Shown here piece after piece: positions 1-8,597 of a stretch of 64,000 nucleotides of DNA. The notes under the pieces were generated by a model. That model did not search any database. It had not been told where the DNA came from and saw nothing but the letters and a program-made list of their open reading frames with translations. This stretch comes from Pseudoalteromonas rubra (GTDB lineage Bacteria; Pseudomonadota; Gammaproteobacteria; Enterobacterales; Alteromonadaceae). How positions within the stretch are numbered: position 1 is the first letter of the stretch; each line of letters begins with the position of its first letter. A program made the translations under genes and the position numbers. The stretch spans positions 2,232,001 through 2,296,000 of the forward strand of contig NZ_CP013611.1 in assembly GCF_001482385.1 (NCBI RefSeq). Reading direction: 5' to 3'.

Positions 1-1257
1 AGCCAGCAAAAGTGTGTAGATTTCGTTGTTTACTTCCACGTCTCTCGTTAAGCGTAATAACTCTTGTTGCGTTTCTGGTAGCACTTGAACTTCTGCCGCT
101 AAACGTCGTTTTTGACTTTCTACAGCTTCTATTTGTTCCAGTGCAGCTTGATAGCTTGGGTGACTTTGCTTGAATTTACGCCCTAGCTCTAGCTTTTTTA
201 GTTCAAGTTCTTGCAATTGAGTTTCTAGCTTAACTAATTGCTTTAACACCCCTTCGGTTTCCAACGTGATATCCACCGATTGCTGTTTTACTTGGTAGTC
301 ATTAAAACGCTGTTCAGCCTCCTCTAATTGTTTCTTAACTTGCGGTAACTGATACTCTAAAAAGTCTAAAGACTTTTGAGCTTCCGCACTGCTGCGCTCG
401 ACATTTCTGCGCACATAAATATTAGCCACTGTGTTAAGCACTGATTCAGCGTAATTCGGGCTTGCGTCTTGTAATGTTAAATTGATTATACCTGAGTCTT
501 TACCTTTTTCACTTGCACCGATAGCTGCTTGCAAGTCCAGTATAGTGTTTAATCGGTCACGTTTTATCAAAATAAACTCAGTACCAGGTCGAGCAGTTAA
601 GGTTTTAAGAGTCAAGCTGAACGTACCGTTTGATACCTCTTCTCCGACCTTACCTTGCAAGATACGCTCACCGCCATTGTGCAACAATTCAAATTTGTTG
701 TTTGCGAGCTTTACCAGAGTAAACTCTTGACCTATTGCACTATCCGGAACCTCAAACTTAAATACATCAACTGCCTCTCCCCCCCAAGCATAGCTAGAAG
801 CAGCGAAACTTGGCTCTGCCAAATCACCCGCTTGCATAGGTGTAAAATTACGAAACGCACGACCACCTATAATTGGATATAACTTTGGCTTGGCTACAAT
901 GTCCAATTTAAGGCTATCCACAGCCTCACCAATAATGCTGCGTGATTTAAGTAACTCAATTTCCGTGACTGCGGCAGAAGTACTTTCAAACATCCCCCCT
1001 AGCTCATCAAAACCTGGAACTGAGCCGCCTTTTTCCTCAACTTGGATCATCGCAGTCGCTTGGTAAACAGGTGTGCTAAAAATCGCAACAGCTACACCTA
1101 TTATCATGAACAATGCGGTTACACCAATGATGAATAATTTACGGTCTAGTAGAGCACCTAATAGCGCCATTAGGTCGATTTCTTGCGCTTGCTGCGTGGC
1201 TTGCTTTGATTGCACCCCACTCAATAGGTTTGATTGAGCGTTCATTGACTCTTTCAT
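1..1257 (-). CDS. wzc: Wzc-type tyrosine autokinase / polysaccharide copolymerase (N-terminal part)
   Basis: An open minus-strand frame runs from ATG at 1257 to the window edge (419 codons, no stop), so the gene is cut off. The visible part begins with a short cytoplasmic segment, a membrane helix at about residues 33-55 and a Wzz domain (IFSTPVYQATAMIQVEEKGG). A long helical region with coiled-coil character follows (VKKQLEEAEQRFNDYQVKQQ). This is the periplasmic half of a Wzc inner-membrane protein, which works with Wza to polymerise and export capsule or exopolysaccharide. The C-terminal Walker/BY-kinase domain and tyrosine tail would lie outside the window and are not seen. The gene starts 2 bp after wzb, and the wza-wzb-wzc order supports the call. 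Confidence 0.9.
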   Translation of the reverse strand, partial: MKESMNAQSNLLSGVQSKQATQQAQEIDLMALLGALLDRKLFIIGVTALFMIIGVAVAIFSTPVYQATAMIQVEEKGGSVPGFDELGGMFESTSAAVTEIELLKSRSIIGEAVDSLKLDIVAKPKLYPIIGGRAFRNFTPMQAGDLAEPSFAASSYAWGGEAVDVFKFEVPDSAIGQEFTLVKLANNKFELLHNGGERILQGKVGEEVSNGTFSLTLKTLTARPGTEFILIKRDRLNTILDLQAAIGASEKGKDSGIINLTLQDASPNYAESVLNTVANIYVRRNVERSSAEAQKSLDFLEYQLPQVKKQLEEAEQRFNDYQVKQQSVDITLETEGVLKQLVKLETQLQELELKKLELGRKFKQSHPSYQAALEQIEAVESQKRRLAAEVQVLPETQQELLRLTRDVEVNNEIYTLLLA

Positions 1258-1259
1258 CC

Positions 1260-1694
1260 TTATAAATACTTCTGCCAAGCGCCACACGCGCTATCGATTA
1301 AATCGTATACATGTTCGAAAGCTTCTCGGCTTTGACGGTATGGATCAGGTATCTCTCTATCTCCTAACCACTTTCCTAGTAAGAATGTTTTACCTCTCGC
1401 TTGAGGATAACGGGAACAGAGGTCTTCAAGATGACGTTGCTCCATCACTAATATGACACTATTCTGAGTGACTAGCGATGTGCTAACTTGCTGCCCTTTG
1501 TGCGCAGACATATCTATACCATTTTTCGAAGCAAGCTCTTGAGCCATAGAATCTGCCTGTTTATCAACCAAAGCGGTTAGGCCCGCGGAAGTAACTCTTA
1601 TATCACGCCCTTCAAGCTTACTTCGCAGCACATATTCCGCTGTGGGGCTGCGGCAAATATTTCCCGCACATACCATTAAAACACTGTCAAACAT
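1260..1694 (-). CDS. wzb: Low-molecular-weight protein-tyrosine phosphatase Wzb
   Basis: This 144-residue protein has the usual length for the LMW-PTP family. The P-loop CX5R signature is CAGNICR at residues 9-15, followed by S16. The general-acid aspartate lies in DPYR at 117-120. Family role: it dephosphorylates the C-terminal tyrosines of Wzc, cycling the kinase and so controlling polymer export. It lies 11 bp after wza and 2 bp before wzc, so the three genes are almost certainly one transcript. Nothing is missing from the active site. Confidence 0.95.
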   Translation of the reverse strand: MFDSVLMVCAGNICRSPTAEYVLRSKLEGRDIRVTSAGLTALVDKQADSMAQELASKNGIDMSAHKGQQVSTSLVTQNSVILVMEQRHLEDLCSRYPQARGKTFLLGKWLGDREIPDPYRQSREAFEHVYDLIDSACGAWQKYL

Positions 1695-1705
1695 GAATTT
1701 TCACA

Positions 1706-2827
1706 CTATTGATTGTCGATATCTTGCAGCGCATCCACTGTGGCAAGTGAAGGCAACAAAAGGCTGATAACTTTGTTCCATCTAGCGAGAGGAGCGCTAG
1801 TAACATATACAATGTCTTGTGGCTCCAATTCAAATTGCTCCGCCAGAACCAAGGACGCTATATTTCGAGCGTGCAATTGATATACATCGGCAACAACGCC
1901 ATCGTTTTCCAAATCGCGTTTACGTAAAACAAAGACACCGTTAGCATCAGCAGTCCGCTCGTTAATACCACCAACTTCACTTAGTGCCTCAGCAAGGCTA
2001 AGCCCATAACGATTAATGCTAACCTTACCTGCTTTAGTTACATCTCCAAGCACATAAACATTGCGCTTGTCATTTCGGGTAACATGGATTAGGTCGCCAT
2101 GCTTTAGCAAACGATTCTGAGAAATATCCCCGTTAGCATAAAACTCGTTCAGCCTAATTTGCTCCGTTTTATCACCCCTAGTAAAATTCACTACTTGCCA
2201 GTCTGCATTCTCAGTCAAGCCACCGGCTTGATTTACAGCGTCAATCAAAGTGAGTGGAGTTTCAGTAATAGGCAAAACCTTGGGGCTGGTTACTTCCCCA
2301 GTGACATAAACTTTCTGACTTTTAAAGCCCACAACTTTTACATCAATTTGCGGATCTTCTATCACGCGACTTAGTCGCTTGACCAGGTCTTCACGTACTT
2401 CAGTCACAGTTCTACCTGCTGCAGGAACTTTTGGAGCATAGGCAAATGTAATCGAGCCATCTGACTGTACACGAAACCCATCAAATTCAGCAGTTCTTTG
2501 TACCGCAGCAGGTATAGTCAACTCAGGATGATCCCACACACCAATTGTGAGCACGTCACCGATGCCAAGTCGATATTCAAAATCAGATATATCAACCCCC
2601 TGCGAGCTCTGCATGGAGCCTGACATGGGGTTGGACGAAGTCATCTTAGATTCTTTTATGAGTTGAGCATCGATTAGATGAATATTGATATTCTCAAGGT
2701 CTTTCTGCAAGCTCGCAGCTTGTTCACTTGAACTTATTCCTTCAAAATGGCCGCCGGGAATAATCGAACAGCCAGTCATTGCAAGAAATAGAGAAGAAGC
2801 AATGATAGTTTTACAGCTAAGCGCCAT
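1706..2827 (-). CDS. wza: Outer-membrane polysaccharide export lipoprotein Wza
   Basis: The frame is open from a TTG at 2863. The ATG at 2827 is preferred because it places a lipoprotein signal peptide at the N-terminus, with lipobox AMTGC and Cys20; the product is then 373 residues. After the lipobox comes a poly-export domain (IGDVLTIGVWDHPEL), then two SLBB domains beginning near VYVTGEVTSPKVL and VYVLGDVTKAGKV. A hydrophobic/amphipathic C-terminal helix could form the outer-membrane barrel seen in Wza. Family role: octameric outer-membrane channel for capsular or exopolysaccharide. It is the first gene of wza-wzb-wzc. Upstream lies about 1 kb of apparently non-coding DNA, so the operon probably has its own promoter. 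A second, unrelated-length export protein sits at 26562-29177. Confidence 0.93.
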   Translation of the reverse strand: MALSCKTIIASSLFLAMTGCSIIPGGHFEGISSSEQAASLQKDLENINIHLIDAQLIKESKMTSSNPMSGSMQSSQGVDISDFEYRLGIGDVLTIGVWDHPELTIPAAVQRTAEFDGFRVQSDGSITFAYAPKVPAAGRTVTEVREDLVKRLSRVIEDPQIDVKVVGFKSQKVYVTGEVTSPKVLPITETPLTLIDAVNQAGGLTENADWQVVNFTRGDKTEQIRLNEFYANGDISQNRLLKHGDLIHVTRNDKRNVYVLGDVTKAGKVSINRYGLSLAEALSEVGGINERTADANGVFVLRKRDLENDGVVADVYQLHARNIASLVLAEQFELEPQDIVYVTSAPLARWNKVISLLLPSLATVDALQDIDNQ

Positions 2828-3884
2828 TATTTTTTCCCAAAAATAGATAATTGTTTCTTTCAATTCTTATGGTGTGATATTTCGCAGCCCCAATTAAAGC
2901 ATGCGTCATTGTTAATCGCAAGTGACAAATCTTCCAATGCCCACACGGCTTAACCTCCGTGCTTTTCAGTACTCACTTTTGATTCAGCCGAACTCACAAT
3001 TGAGGACCTACTCACTTAGGTAGTGGCTCACTAATTTTGTATGGAAAAGGCGCTCTTTCATACTATAAGACCCCAAATATTAACACATAGAGACTATTCG
3101 AGTTGCTCCGACCTAGCTAAGCTTTTTGCTTCTATATTTAAAAAAAAGGACCTTAACCACGCACTCGTCGGAGTAATGCCACAACACACAGGCTCGAATC
3201 AATTCTGAAACCATCGATACCTATTCAACTAATCCTAAAGGACTAACATCTATACAAACATAACGTCTTATTAATTTATAAAGCGCAATAAAACATACAT
3301 ATTTGCCCTAATAGCAGTTATGAAAGCAACCACCTCAGACAGTACACTTTAATTGCATCTTTAGAAAGCCACTAGCTGAGTGCCTACAACTTACAAGTTG
3401 AATAGCATGTAAGCCATATAAAGCTTTATAAAATGCAACCGAGGGCAAAAGTCCTTGAGCTTGCACTATACGTAATGGATACTGTCTTTAACAGTACAGG
3501 GAATTAGATAGGATAACGAAATTTCGTACCCTTGGTTTCTGCAGAAGTCTAATCAGACTTGATACCGAATGACTATTTGCGTTCCATGCACTGATTTTCA
3601 AATTGATAACCTAACAATAATACGCCGTATTATACTAACTTTATTTTCTGAGTCTAGCTCTCAGAGTATCAAGTTTGCCCATTTGCCAAGCGACAACTGA
3701 CTTTGGGAGATGGGGGTTTCCATAGTCTCTTGATACTCTCATCATCAAATTTCACACAAGCCCTACCTGAACATGCAATATAAGCTAGCACCTCGTTCGT
3801 AACTAGCTTACCTCCTACAGCAAGCTAGCGATAAACGTCTCGATACCACTCTACAACTTTTCACTTTCCCTGATTTCAGATAAT
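2828..3884. other. Long gene-poor region upstream of wza
   Basis: About 1.06 kb between the wza start and the IS30 remnant has no credible coding frame on either strand. It is AT-rich and full of short stops. It contains a perfect 15-bp palindrome at 3618-3632 (TAATACG-C-CGTATTA). No RfaH/ops (JUMPStart) core was seen. It may hold the wza promoter and a long leader, or be decayed sequence left by insertion-element activity next door. Confidence 0.5.
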
Positions 3885-4779
3885 AAGTGCGACATTCATG
3901 GGAACGCGTAGAAGAGGAAGCCAACTACTGAAAGTGGTACGCTCTTCTCGCCAAAGAAACAAGCAGTACCACCATGAAATATCAGCAGTTGACCGAGGGC
4001 AGAAGATACCAGATTTCCACGTTATTGGAAGTGGGTTGTTCTGCCTCTGAAATCTCCAAAAAAGTAAAATGTCATCGCTCCACCGTTTATCAGCAGTATT
4101 AACGAGCGTCAAACAGCCTGTCAGTCACGAGTGGATCTATCGCTATGTTGCTGTTGATAAACGCAATGGTGGAAAACTCTATCGTCACCTACGTCAAGGG
4201 CATAAGCGATATAGACGAGGTAGAAATGACAAAGGCCCTACGATTTTAAATGCTATGTCAATTGATGAACGACCCGAAGTCGTGAAAGAGCGAACACGGC
4301 TCGGGGATTGGGAGATTGACACCGTACTAGGGAGCAAGGAACTGATGCTCTGGTCACTGTTTTGGAGCGAAAAACACGCTTCTATCTTGTCAAAAAAGCC
4401 GCATCAAAATCAGCGGAAGATGTTGCACAGGCAACGATAGAACTGCTTTCGCCTTATAAAAAGTACGTGCACACAATCACGGCAGGCAATGGTGGTGAAT
4501 TTGCCGCTCATGAACTCATTTCGACCTCTTTAGAGGCGGATTTCTACTTCGCGCATCCTTGCTCTTCCTGGGAGCGTGGGGCAAACGAAAATGCGAATGG
4601 CTTGCTGCGTCAATATATAAAGAAAGGCACTGATTTGAGAGAAGTAAGTGATGTAGACGTCGAGTTCGCGATGTCGCGGATAAATTATCGACCGAAAAAG
4701 TGTTTGGGTTTTAAGCAGCCAGCTGTAGTATTCAAAGAAATGATGCAGGCCGCTTAATTTAGGTAAGAGTGTCGCACTT
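3885..4779 (+). mobile_element. IS30-family insertion sequence remnant
   Basis: Short inverted ends sharing AAGTGCGACA are visible at 3885-3894 (left) and, as the complement, at 4770-4779 (right). They enclose pieces of an IS30-type transposase gene. At about 895 bp it is shorter than a full IS30-type element (about 1.05-1.2 kb), in keeping with an internal deletion in the transposase. No target duplication was identified. It lies between the epimerase wreck and the wza upstream region. Confidence 0.8.
3974..4757 (+). pseudogene. Broken IS30-family transposase
   Basis: The first piece starts at ATG 3974 with the N-terminal HTH (QLTEGRRYQISTLLEVG) and stops after about 42 residues at STVYQQY. 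The second piece (about 4099-4332) carries VSHEWIYRYVAVDK and the first catalytic Asp in RLGDWEIDTVLG. A frameshift near 4335-4360 passes into a third piece ending at 4757. That piece contains ERKTRFYLVKKA, the altered second Asp region (ITAGNGGEFAAH, where IS30 enzymes usually have TxDNGxEF) and the Glu region ERGANENANGLLRQY. Roughly 90 residues between the HTH and the DDE domain are missing, one frame is shifted, and the second catalytic Asp appears to be Gly, so this is a dead gene. Confidence 0.85.
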
Positions 4780-4849
4780 CAGAGTTGAGTTCGGGCCCTC
4801 TCTCACACCAGCCTGCGATACACAATCAATTGCTCGAACAAATCATTTT

Positions 4850-5377
4850 TATCAGATAAGGTTTTATAAGCCCACCGGGTTACATATCCTGAGATTTTTC
4901 TTTTTAGTAATATCCAGTTCACTTGCAATCGCGTCGATGAAAACCATCAGATTGATTGGACCACCGTGTCCAATGTTACAAACACGATATGGTGCAGAGT
5001 TGCTTACCAGGGCCCTGGTTTCGATTTACCACTCTGAACGTTTGCCAGGAATTATATCAGCGATCCGAACAACTCCTTCAACAATACCGTCTGCATAAGT
5101 GGAATCTCGCCACATATCAGCGTTATTGTTGGCATTAATAGGCACCCCTTTAAATTGTCTTATTTGTAAATTTAAACTGGGCCAGGCCTGGTCTTAGCCA
5201 AGAGCACTAGACTGTGAAAAAAGCGCGACCCAGTCGTCGGTATGTCATAGAGGTGCGAATAGCTATGCGACATTAATTCATTAGATTGTTGTCGCGGCAT
5301 ACAAAGAAATGGAATGCTCCAAAGGTTCAGCTTTACCAAATGATATTTTGCGTTTAGCCCATATAGGGCGCCCTAAG
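4850..5377 (-). pseudogene. UDP-glucuronate 4-epimerase remnant, middle and C-terminal part
   Basis: Translating the minus strand across frames recovers a run of NAD-sugar-epimerase sequence. In order: [20 protein letters not shown] (5377 toward 5290), then after a 2-base loss [19 protein letters not shown], a garbled ...GRPDMAPFKF-like stretch, then ANNNADMWRDSTYADGIVEG, VVRIADIIPGKRSEW, a stop, and SAPYRVCNIGHGGPINLMVF (about 4960-5000). These match the order seen in CapI-type UDP-glucuronate 4-epimerases. At least two frameshifts and an in-frame stop make it non-functional. It is joined at 5378 to an IS256 fragment. The N-terminal piece is at 6800-6972, just downstream of ugd, whose product UDP-GlcA would be the substrate. 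The exact 3' end is unclear. Confidence 0.82.
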
Positions 5378-5543
5378 GAGATATAGTCATTTCTGGTGTA
5401 TGAGAAGACATTGCGATGTACTCTGTTAATTGATCTTGGCGGATCAACAACTAACAGAGGAAGCATCGCAATGAACGAAGATAATAACGTAGTTCCACTC
5501 ATCGCACCAGAGAACCCGCTAGAGCAAGTATTGAAGCAAGGTG
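5378..5543 (+). mobile_element. IS256-family 5' end fragment
   Basis: These 166 bp match the left end of the complete IS256 element at 9244-10608 with only two visible differences. They include the terminal inverted repeat beginning GAGATATAGTCATTTCTGG and the first codons of the transposase (ATGAACGAAGATAATAACG). The fragment is inserted in the epimerase remnant. It breaks off at 5543, five bases before the IS3 element that starts at 5549. The remaining 1.2 kb of the element is absent. Confidence 0.9.
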
Positions 5544-5601
5544 AGAGCTGGACCCCGTTGGTTAGACACATTCAGCCATTTTTTAGATGAACAACCTTAC
5601 T

Positions 5602-6378
5602 TTATGCTGCGAACTTCTGCGTTGCATGGTATACCTCATCAGGCGTTTGCTTTTCCAAACTCTGATGTATTCGTTCCTCATTATAAAACACGAAGTAGTT
5701 GCCTATCTCTCGCTCCGCTTCCCTGATTGAGTCGTATGCTTTCAGGTATACTTCTTCATATTTCAGGCTTCGCCACAGTCGCTCTATCATGACGTTATCG
5801 ACCCAGCGACCCTTGCCATCCATGCTTATCTTGATGTCGTTCTCTTTCAGTTTGCCCGTAAATACATCGCTAGTAAACTGGCACCCCTGATCTGAGTTAA
5901 ATATCTGGGGCTTACCGTAACGTTGCAGCGCTTCGTCCAATGCTTCTAGGCAAAAATGCGTATCAAGCGTGTTCGATAGTTTCCACGACAATACCTTACG
6001 ACTAAACCAGTCTATGATCGCAACAACATACACAAACCCTTTGGCCATCGGGATATAGCTGATGTCTGTTGCCCACACCTGGTTTGCATACGTTACCTCT
6101 GTATCTCTGAGCAGGTAAGGATAAATGCGATGTGCTTTGTCAGGCACAGTGGTTTTCGGTTTTGGATACAAAACCAAGATCCCCATTAAACGCATCAGTC
6201 TCGTCACCTTCTTGCGGTTGACCTGGTAGTTTAACTTGGCCAATTCGTCGACGATCCGCCGGCTACCCATGAATGGATAATTTAGGTTTATTTCATCTAT
6301 CGCCTTCATAATGTCGAGCGTTTCCTGCGATTCACCTTTGGGCTTGTAATAGGCAGAAGCACGGCTAATTTCCAGCAA
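5602..6378 (-). CDS. IS3-family transposase OrfB (integrase domain)
   Basis: These 258 residues from the first ATG form the catalytic half of an IS3-family transposase. An HTH_21-like N-terminus (YPFMGSRRIVDELAKLNYQ) precedes an rve integrase core. The DDE triad is D105 (WATDISYI), D163 (NSDQGCQFTS) and E199 (DNVMIERLW), with the family's 35-residue D-E spacing. The orfB frame is open back to a TGA immediately beside the run of T at 6466-6471. The real product is therefore probably an OrfAB fusion made by -1 slippage rather than a protein starting at 6378. No frame damage is visible. Confidence 0.92.
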   Translation of the reverse strand: MLEISRASAYYKPKGESQETLDIMKAIDEINLNYPFMGSRRIVDELAKLNYQVNRKKVTRLMRLMGILVLYPKPKTTVPDKAHRIYPYLLRDTEVTYANQVWATDISYIPMAKGFVYVVAIIDWFSRKVLSWKLSNTLDTHFCLEALDEALQRYGKPQIFNSDQGCQFTSDVFTGKLKENDIKISMDGKGRWVDNVMIERLWRSLKYEEVYLKAYDSIREAEREIGNYFVFYNEERIHQSLEKQTPDEVYHATQKFAA

Positions 6379-6443
6379 TTCACACTGGCGTTTTAATGCC
6401 AGCGAATGTGTTTTGTCGAGTTTATTTTTCTTATGTGCTCTTG

Positions 6444-6725
6444 CTAACGACCGAGCACTTTCGCCAAAAAATCATTCTCCATTGTCAGCTGGCCGATTTT
6501 GGCGTGTAACTTCTCGACATCCTCATCTGATTGCTGACCAGAGTTAGATTTTCCGGTAAATAAGCTAGCGGCATTTTGTATCAGCTCGTTTTTCCAGGTA
6601 GTGATCTGGGTCTGATGAATATTGTAGTGGGCTGCCAATTCAGCGGTTGTTTTATCGCCTCTGGCAGCTGCAAGGGCTACTTTTGCTTTGAATTCTGGTG
6701 AGTGGTTTCTGCGTTTCTTGCTCAT
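6444..6725 (-). CDS. IS3-family transposase OrfA (HTH protein)
   Basis: This 93-residue protein is read from ATG 6725, which has GGAG 7-10 bases upstream; the frame extends further to 6770 without a better site. It has a transposase_8-type HTH (SPEFKAKVALAAARGDKTTA, then TQITTWKNELIQNA) and a leucine-zipper-like C-terminal helix (VEKLHAKIGQLTMENDFLAK). Alone it acts as the DNA-binding or regulatory subunit; fused to OrfB it makes the transposase. It resembles the 93-residue frame at 10690-10971 in the decayed second copy. Confidence 0.9.
   Translation of the reverse strand: MSKKRRNHSPEFKAKVALAAARGDKTTAELAAHYNIHQTQITTWKNELIQNAASLFTGKSNSGQQSDEDVEKLHAKIGQLTMENDFLAKVLGR
6465..6471 (-). promoter_or_regulatory. 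Putative -1 programmed frameshift heptamer T-TTT-TTG
   Basis: On the minus strand the orfA codons read gaT TTT TTG. A -1 slip at this heptamer enters the orfB frame directly after an in-frame TGA, giving a continuous OrfAB reading frame. Position and phase match the mechanism known for IS3-family elements. A downstream stimulatory structure was not worked out. Confidence 0.65.
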
Positions 6726-6799
6726 AATCTGCTCCAATTTGTATTGGTCTATTAATAACAGATTATTCATCTAAGTGCGTGTGCTAAATTTTGGGACCA

Positions 6800-6972
6800 T
6801 TTCTTATCATCAGATATCGACTTCAACCTTGCATGGTTAAGCTCATCACTGGCGCCATTATTGATATTATCAATGCCAACAACATCAAGCTTTAACGCGA
6901 GTAATTTCTTGCTGACTGCCGCGTTTACAAACCCAGCAGCTATTACCAAATATTTGACATTACGCCGTCTTA
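6800..6972 (-). pseudogene. UDP-glucuronate 4-epimerase remnant, N-terminal part
   Basis: Directly after the ugd stop the minus strand reads KYLVIAAGFVNAAVSKKLLA then LDVVGIDNINN and ELNHARLKSI, up to the IS3 end at 6799. This is the Rossmann start of an extended SDR sugar epimerase, whose expected GxxGxxG (TGAAGFIG) is degraded to IA-AGFVN. The only nearby ATG, at 6960, is out of frame with it. The gene lost its first loop, was cut by insertion elements, and continues at 5377. About 85-90 codons between the two pieces are missing. Confidence 0.82.
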
Positions 6973-8139
6973 CTAATCGATTCCGAACAGGTCTCTGGTG
7001 TACACTTTATCAGCAACATCAATTAGTTCATCAGACAGTCGATTCGAAATAATGACATCTGAAACAGACTTTAGCTCTTCCACTGTTTTAACCACTTTAG
7101 AGTGGAAAAACTCACTCTTAGTGTAGGTTGGTTCATAAATAACTACCTCAATGCCCTTTGCTTTAATTCTCTTAATTACACCCTGAATAGCAGAAGCTCG
7201 GAAATTATCCGACTCGCTTTTCATTACCAGTCTGTATACACCTACAACCTTAGGGTCTTTCTTGATAATCGAATCTGCAATGAAGTCCTTTCTGGTTGTA
7301 TTAGCATCTACGATGGCCTGAATTATGTTATTCGGTACGTCCTTATAATTCGCTAACAGTTGCTTAGTATCTTTCGGTAAACAATAGCCACCATAGCCAA
7401 AGGATGGATTGTTATAATGGTTGCCGATACGAGGGTCCAACCCAACACCTTCAATGATCTGCTTTGAGTTCAGGCCATGAGATTCTGCGTAGCTATCGAG
7501 CTCATTAAAGTAAGCAACGCGCATAGCTAAATACGTATTTGAAAACAGCTTAATGGCTTCTGCTTCACTCGGATCAGTGAACAAAATGTCAATATTTTCT
7601 TTTTCCGCGCCATCAGCGAGCAGCCTGGCGAATGTTTCTGCTCTTTCTGAGCGCTCACCCACAATAATTCTCGAAGGATAAAGATTATCATATAGCGCTT
7701 TACCTTCTCTCAAGAATTCAGGCGAAAAAAGAATCTGGTCACAATTAAACTTCTCTTTAATTGACTCTGTATAACCCACTGGAACGGTTGACTTGATTAC
7801 CATTACGGCTTTAGGGTTAAGCTCAAGTACATCCTTGATTACACTCTCAACTGAAGCAGTATTGAAGTAATTAGTTTCTGGGTCGTAGTCTGTAGGTGTT
7901 GCGATGATTACAAACTCTGCATCTTTCAGTGCTGAGTACTTATCTGTTGTCGCAACAAAATTTAGAGGCTTATTTTTTAAATACTCAGCTATGTGCGTGT
8001 CTTTAATCGGAGACAACCGGTCCGACAACAGGTTTACCTTTTCGACATCTATATCAAGAGCTGTTACTGAATTATTTTGAGCTAATAAAAGCGCATTAGA
8101 CAACCCAACATATCCAGTACCCACTACAGTAATTTTCAT
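6973..8139 (-). CDS. ugd: UDP-glucose 6-dehydrogenase
   Basis: This 388-residue cytosolic enzyme oxidises UDP-glucose to UDP-glucuronate with two NAD+. The NAD-binding GTGYVG is at residues 7-12, the central domain carries [20 protein letters not shown], and the catalytic Cys253 sits in [12 protein letters not shown]. The full-length C-terminal UDP-binding domain is present. It belongs to the shorter (about 388 residue) Ugd type common in polysaccharide loci. No frame damage is seen although it is surrounded by insertion elements. Its downstream partner, a UDP-GlcA 4-epimerase, is destroyed, so in this strain the product would stay as UDP-GlcA unless another epimerase exists elsewhere. Confidence 0.96.
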   Translation of the reverse strand: MKITVVGTGYVGLSNALLLAQNNSVTALDIDVEKVNLLSDRLSPIKDTHIAEYLKNKPLNFVATTDKYSALKDAEFVIIATPTDYDPETNYFNTASVESVIKDVLELNPKAVMVIKSTVPVGYTESIKEKFNCDQILFSPEFLREGKALYDNLYPSRIIVGERSERAETFARLLADGAEKENIDILFTDPSEAEAIKLFSNTYLAMRVAYFNELDSYAESHGLNSKQIIEGVGLDPRIGNHYNNPSFGYGGYCLPKDTKQLLANYKDVPNNIIQAIVDANTTRKDFIADSIIKKDPKVVGVYRLVMKSESDNFRASAIQGVIKRIKAKGIEVVIYEPTYTKSEFFHSKVVKTVEELKSVSDVIISNRLSDELIDVADKVYTRDLFGID

Positions 8140-8549
8140 TCTTAAAAACCTACTTTACAGTTAAATCAATCAATTCTATTACCGGTTTCAAAATCTCATT
8201 GTAACAAACAAAGTTAAGACTGTAATCTTCTACTTCAGCTAACCCATAACGAGATTTCAGTAGTCGCTATTGAATACTCAGTCCTCGAATGATGAGCTGC
8301 AACCAAAGTTACTATCGCCCTAGACTAGTTGCCCACATTCAAAATGGCATTGAGTGTGAATCTTCCAAAATCAACTTGACTCCGTGTTTACGTATTATAG
8401 TTATAACACAGAAGAACGACACAAAGAGTGAACAAAACTTGAAATATTTGAGCCGTCGACAAGAGTGACGATGTTGGTTAACCTGTTCCTTGTACTATAC
8501 ATGGACGCTTCACAAGACTCACACAAATGCTAACAGACTGAGAAAAGCA
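8140..8549. other. Non-coding stretch upstream of ugd
   Basis: 410 bp between the ugd start and the decayed IS3 copy 2. No coding frame, RNA gene or clear terminator was seen. It must contain the ugd promoter if ugd is not read through from the insertion elements. No ops or JUMPStart core was found. Confidence 0.4.
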
Positions 8550-8597
8550 TGGCCCCATTGATTAAACACATTCAGCCATTTTTTAGGTGAACAACCT

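Larger units (their letters stand above)
5549..6799 (-). mobile_element. IS3-family insertion sequence, apparently complete (copy 1)
   Basis: This 1251-bp element has imperfect terminal inverted repeats: TGGTCCCAAAATTTAGCACAC (first 20 bases) read from 6799 on the minus strand, against TGGACCCCGTTGGTTAGACA read from 5549. It contains orfA and orfB in the usual IS3 arrangement, with a -1 frameshift signal between them. The left flank is an IS256 fragment and the right flank is the epimerase N-terminus, so no target duplication is expected or seen. Both catalytic frames look intact, so it may still be active. Confidence 0.88.

Noticed and set aside
2828..3884. JUMPStart/ops element for RfaH control
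   Set aside because: No GGCGGTAGC-type core was found on the minus strand upstream of wza, the leg operon or the large SLBB gene.
4769..5098. 109-codon plus-strand frame after the IS30 remnant
   Set aside because: It is antisense to the epimerase remnant, whose recognisable sequence is on the minus strand.
5281..5571. 96-codon minus-strand frame
   Set aside because: It is a chance fusion of antisense IS256 sequence with the true epimerase fragment (its last 30 residues); not a gene.
5544..6804. Target-site duplication flanking IS3 copy 1
   Set aside because: Left flank (AGAGC) and right flank (TTTCT) do not match in direct orientation, consistent with a later deletion.
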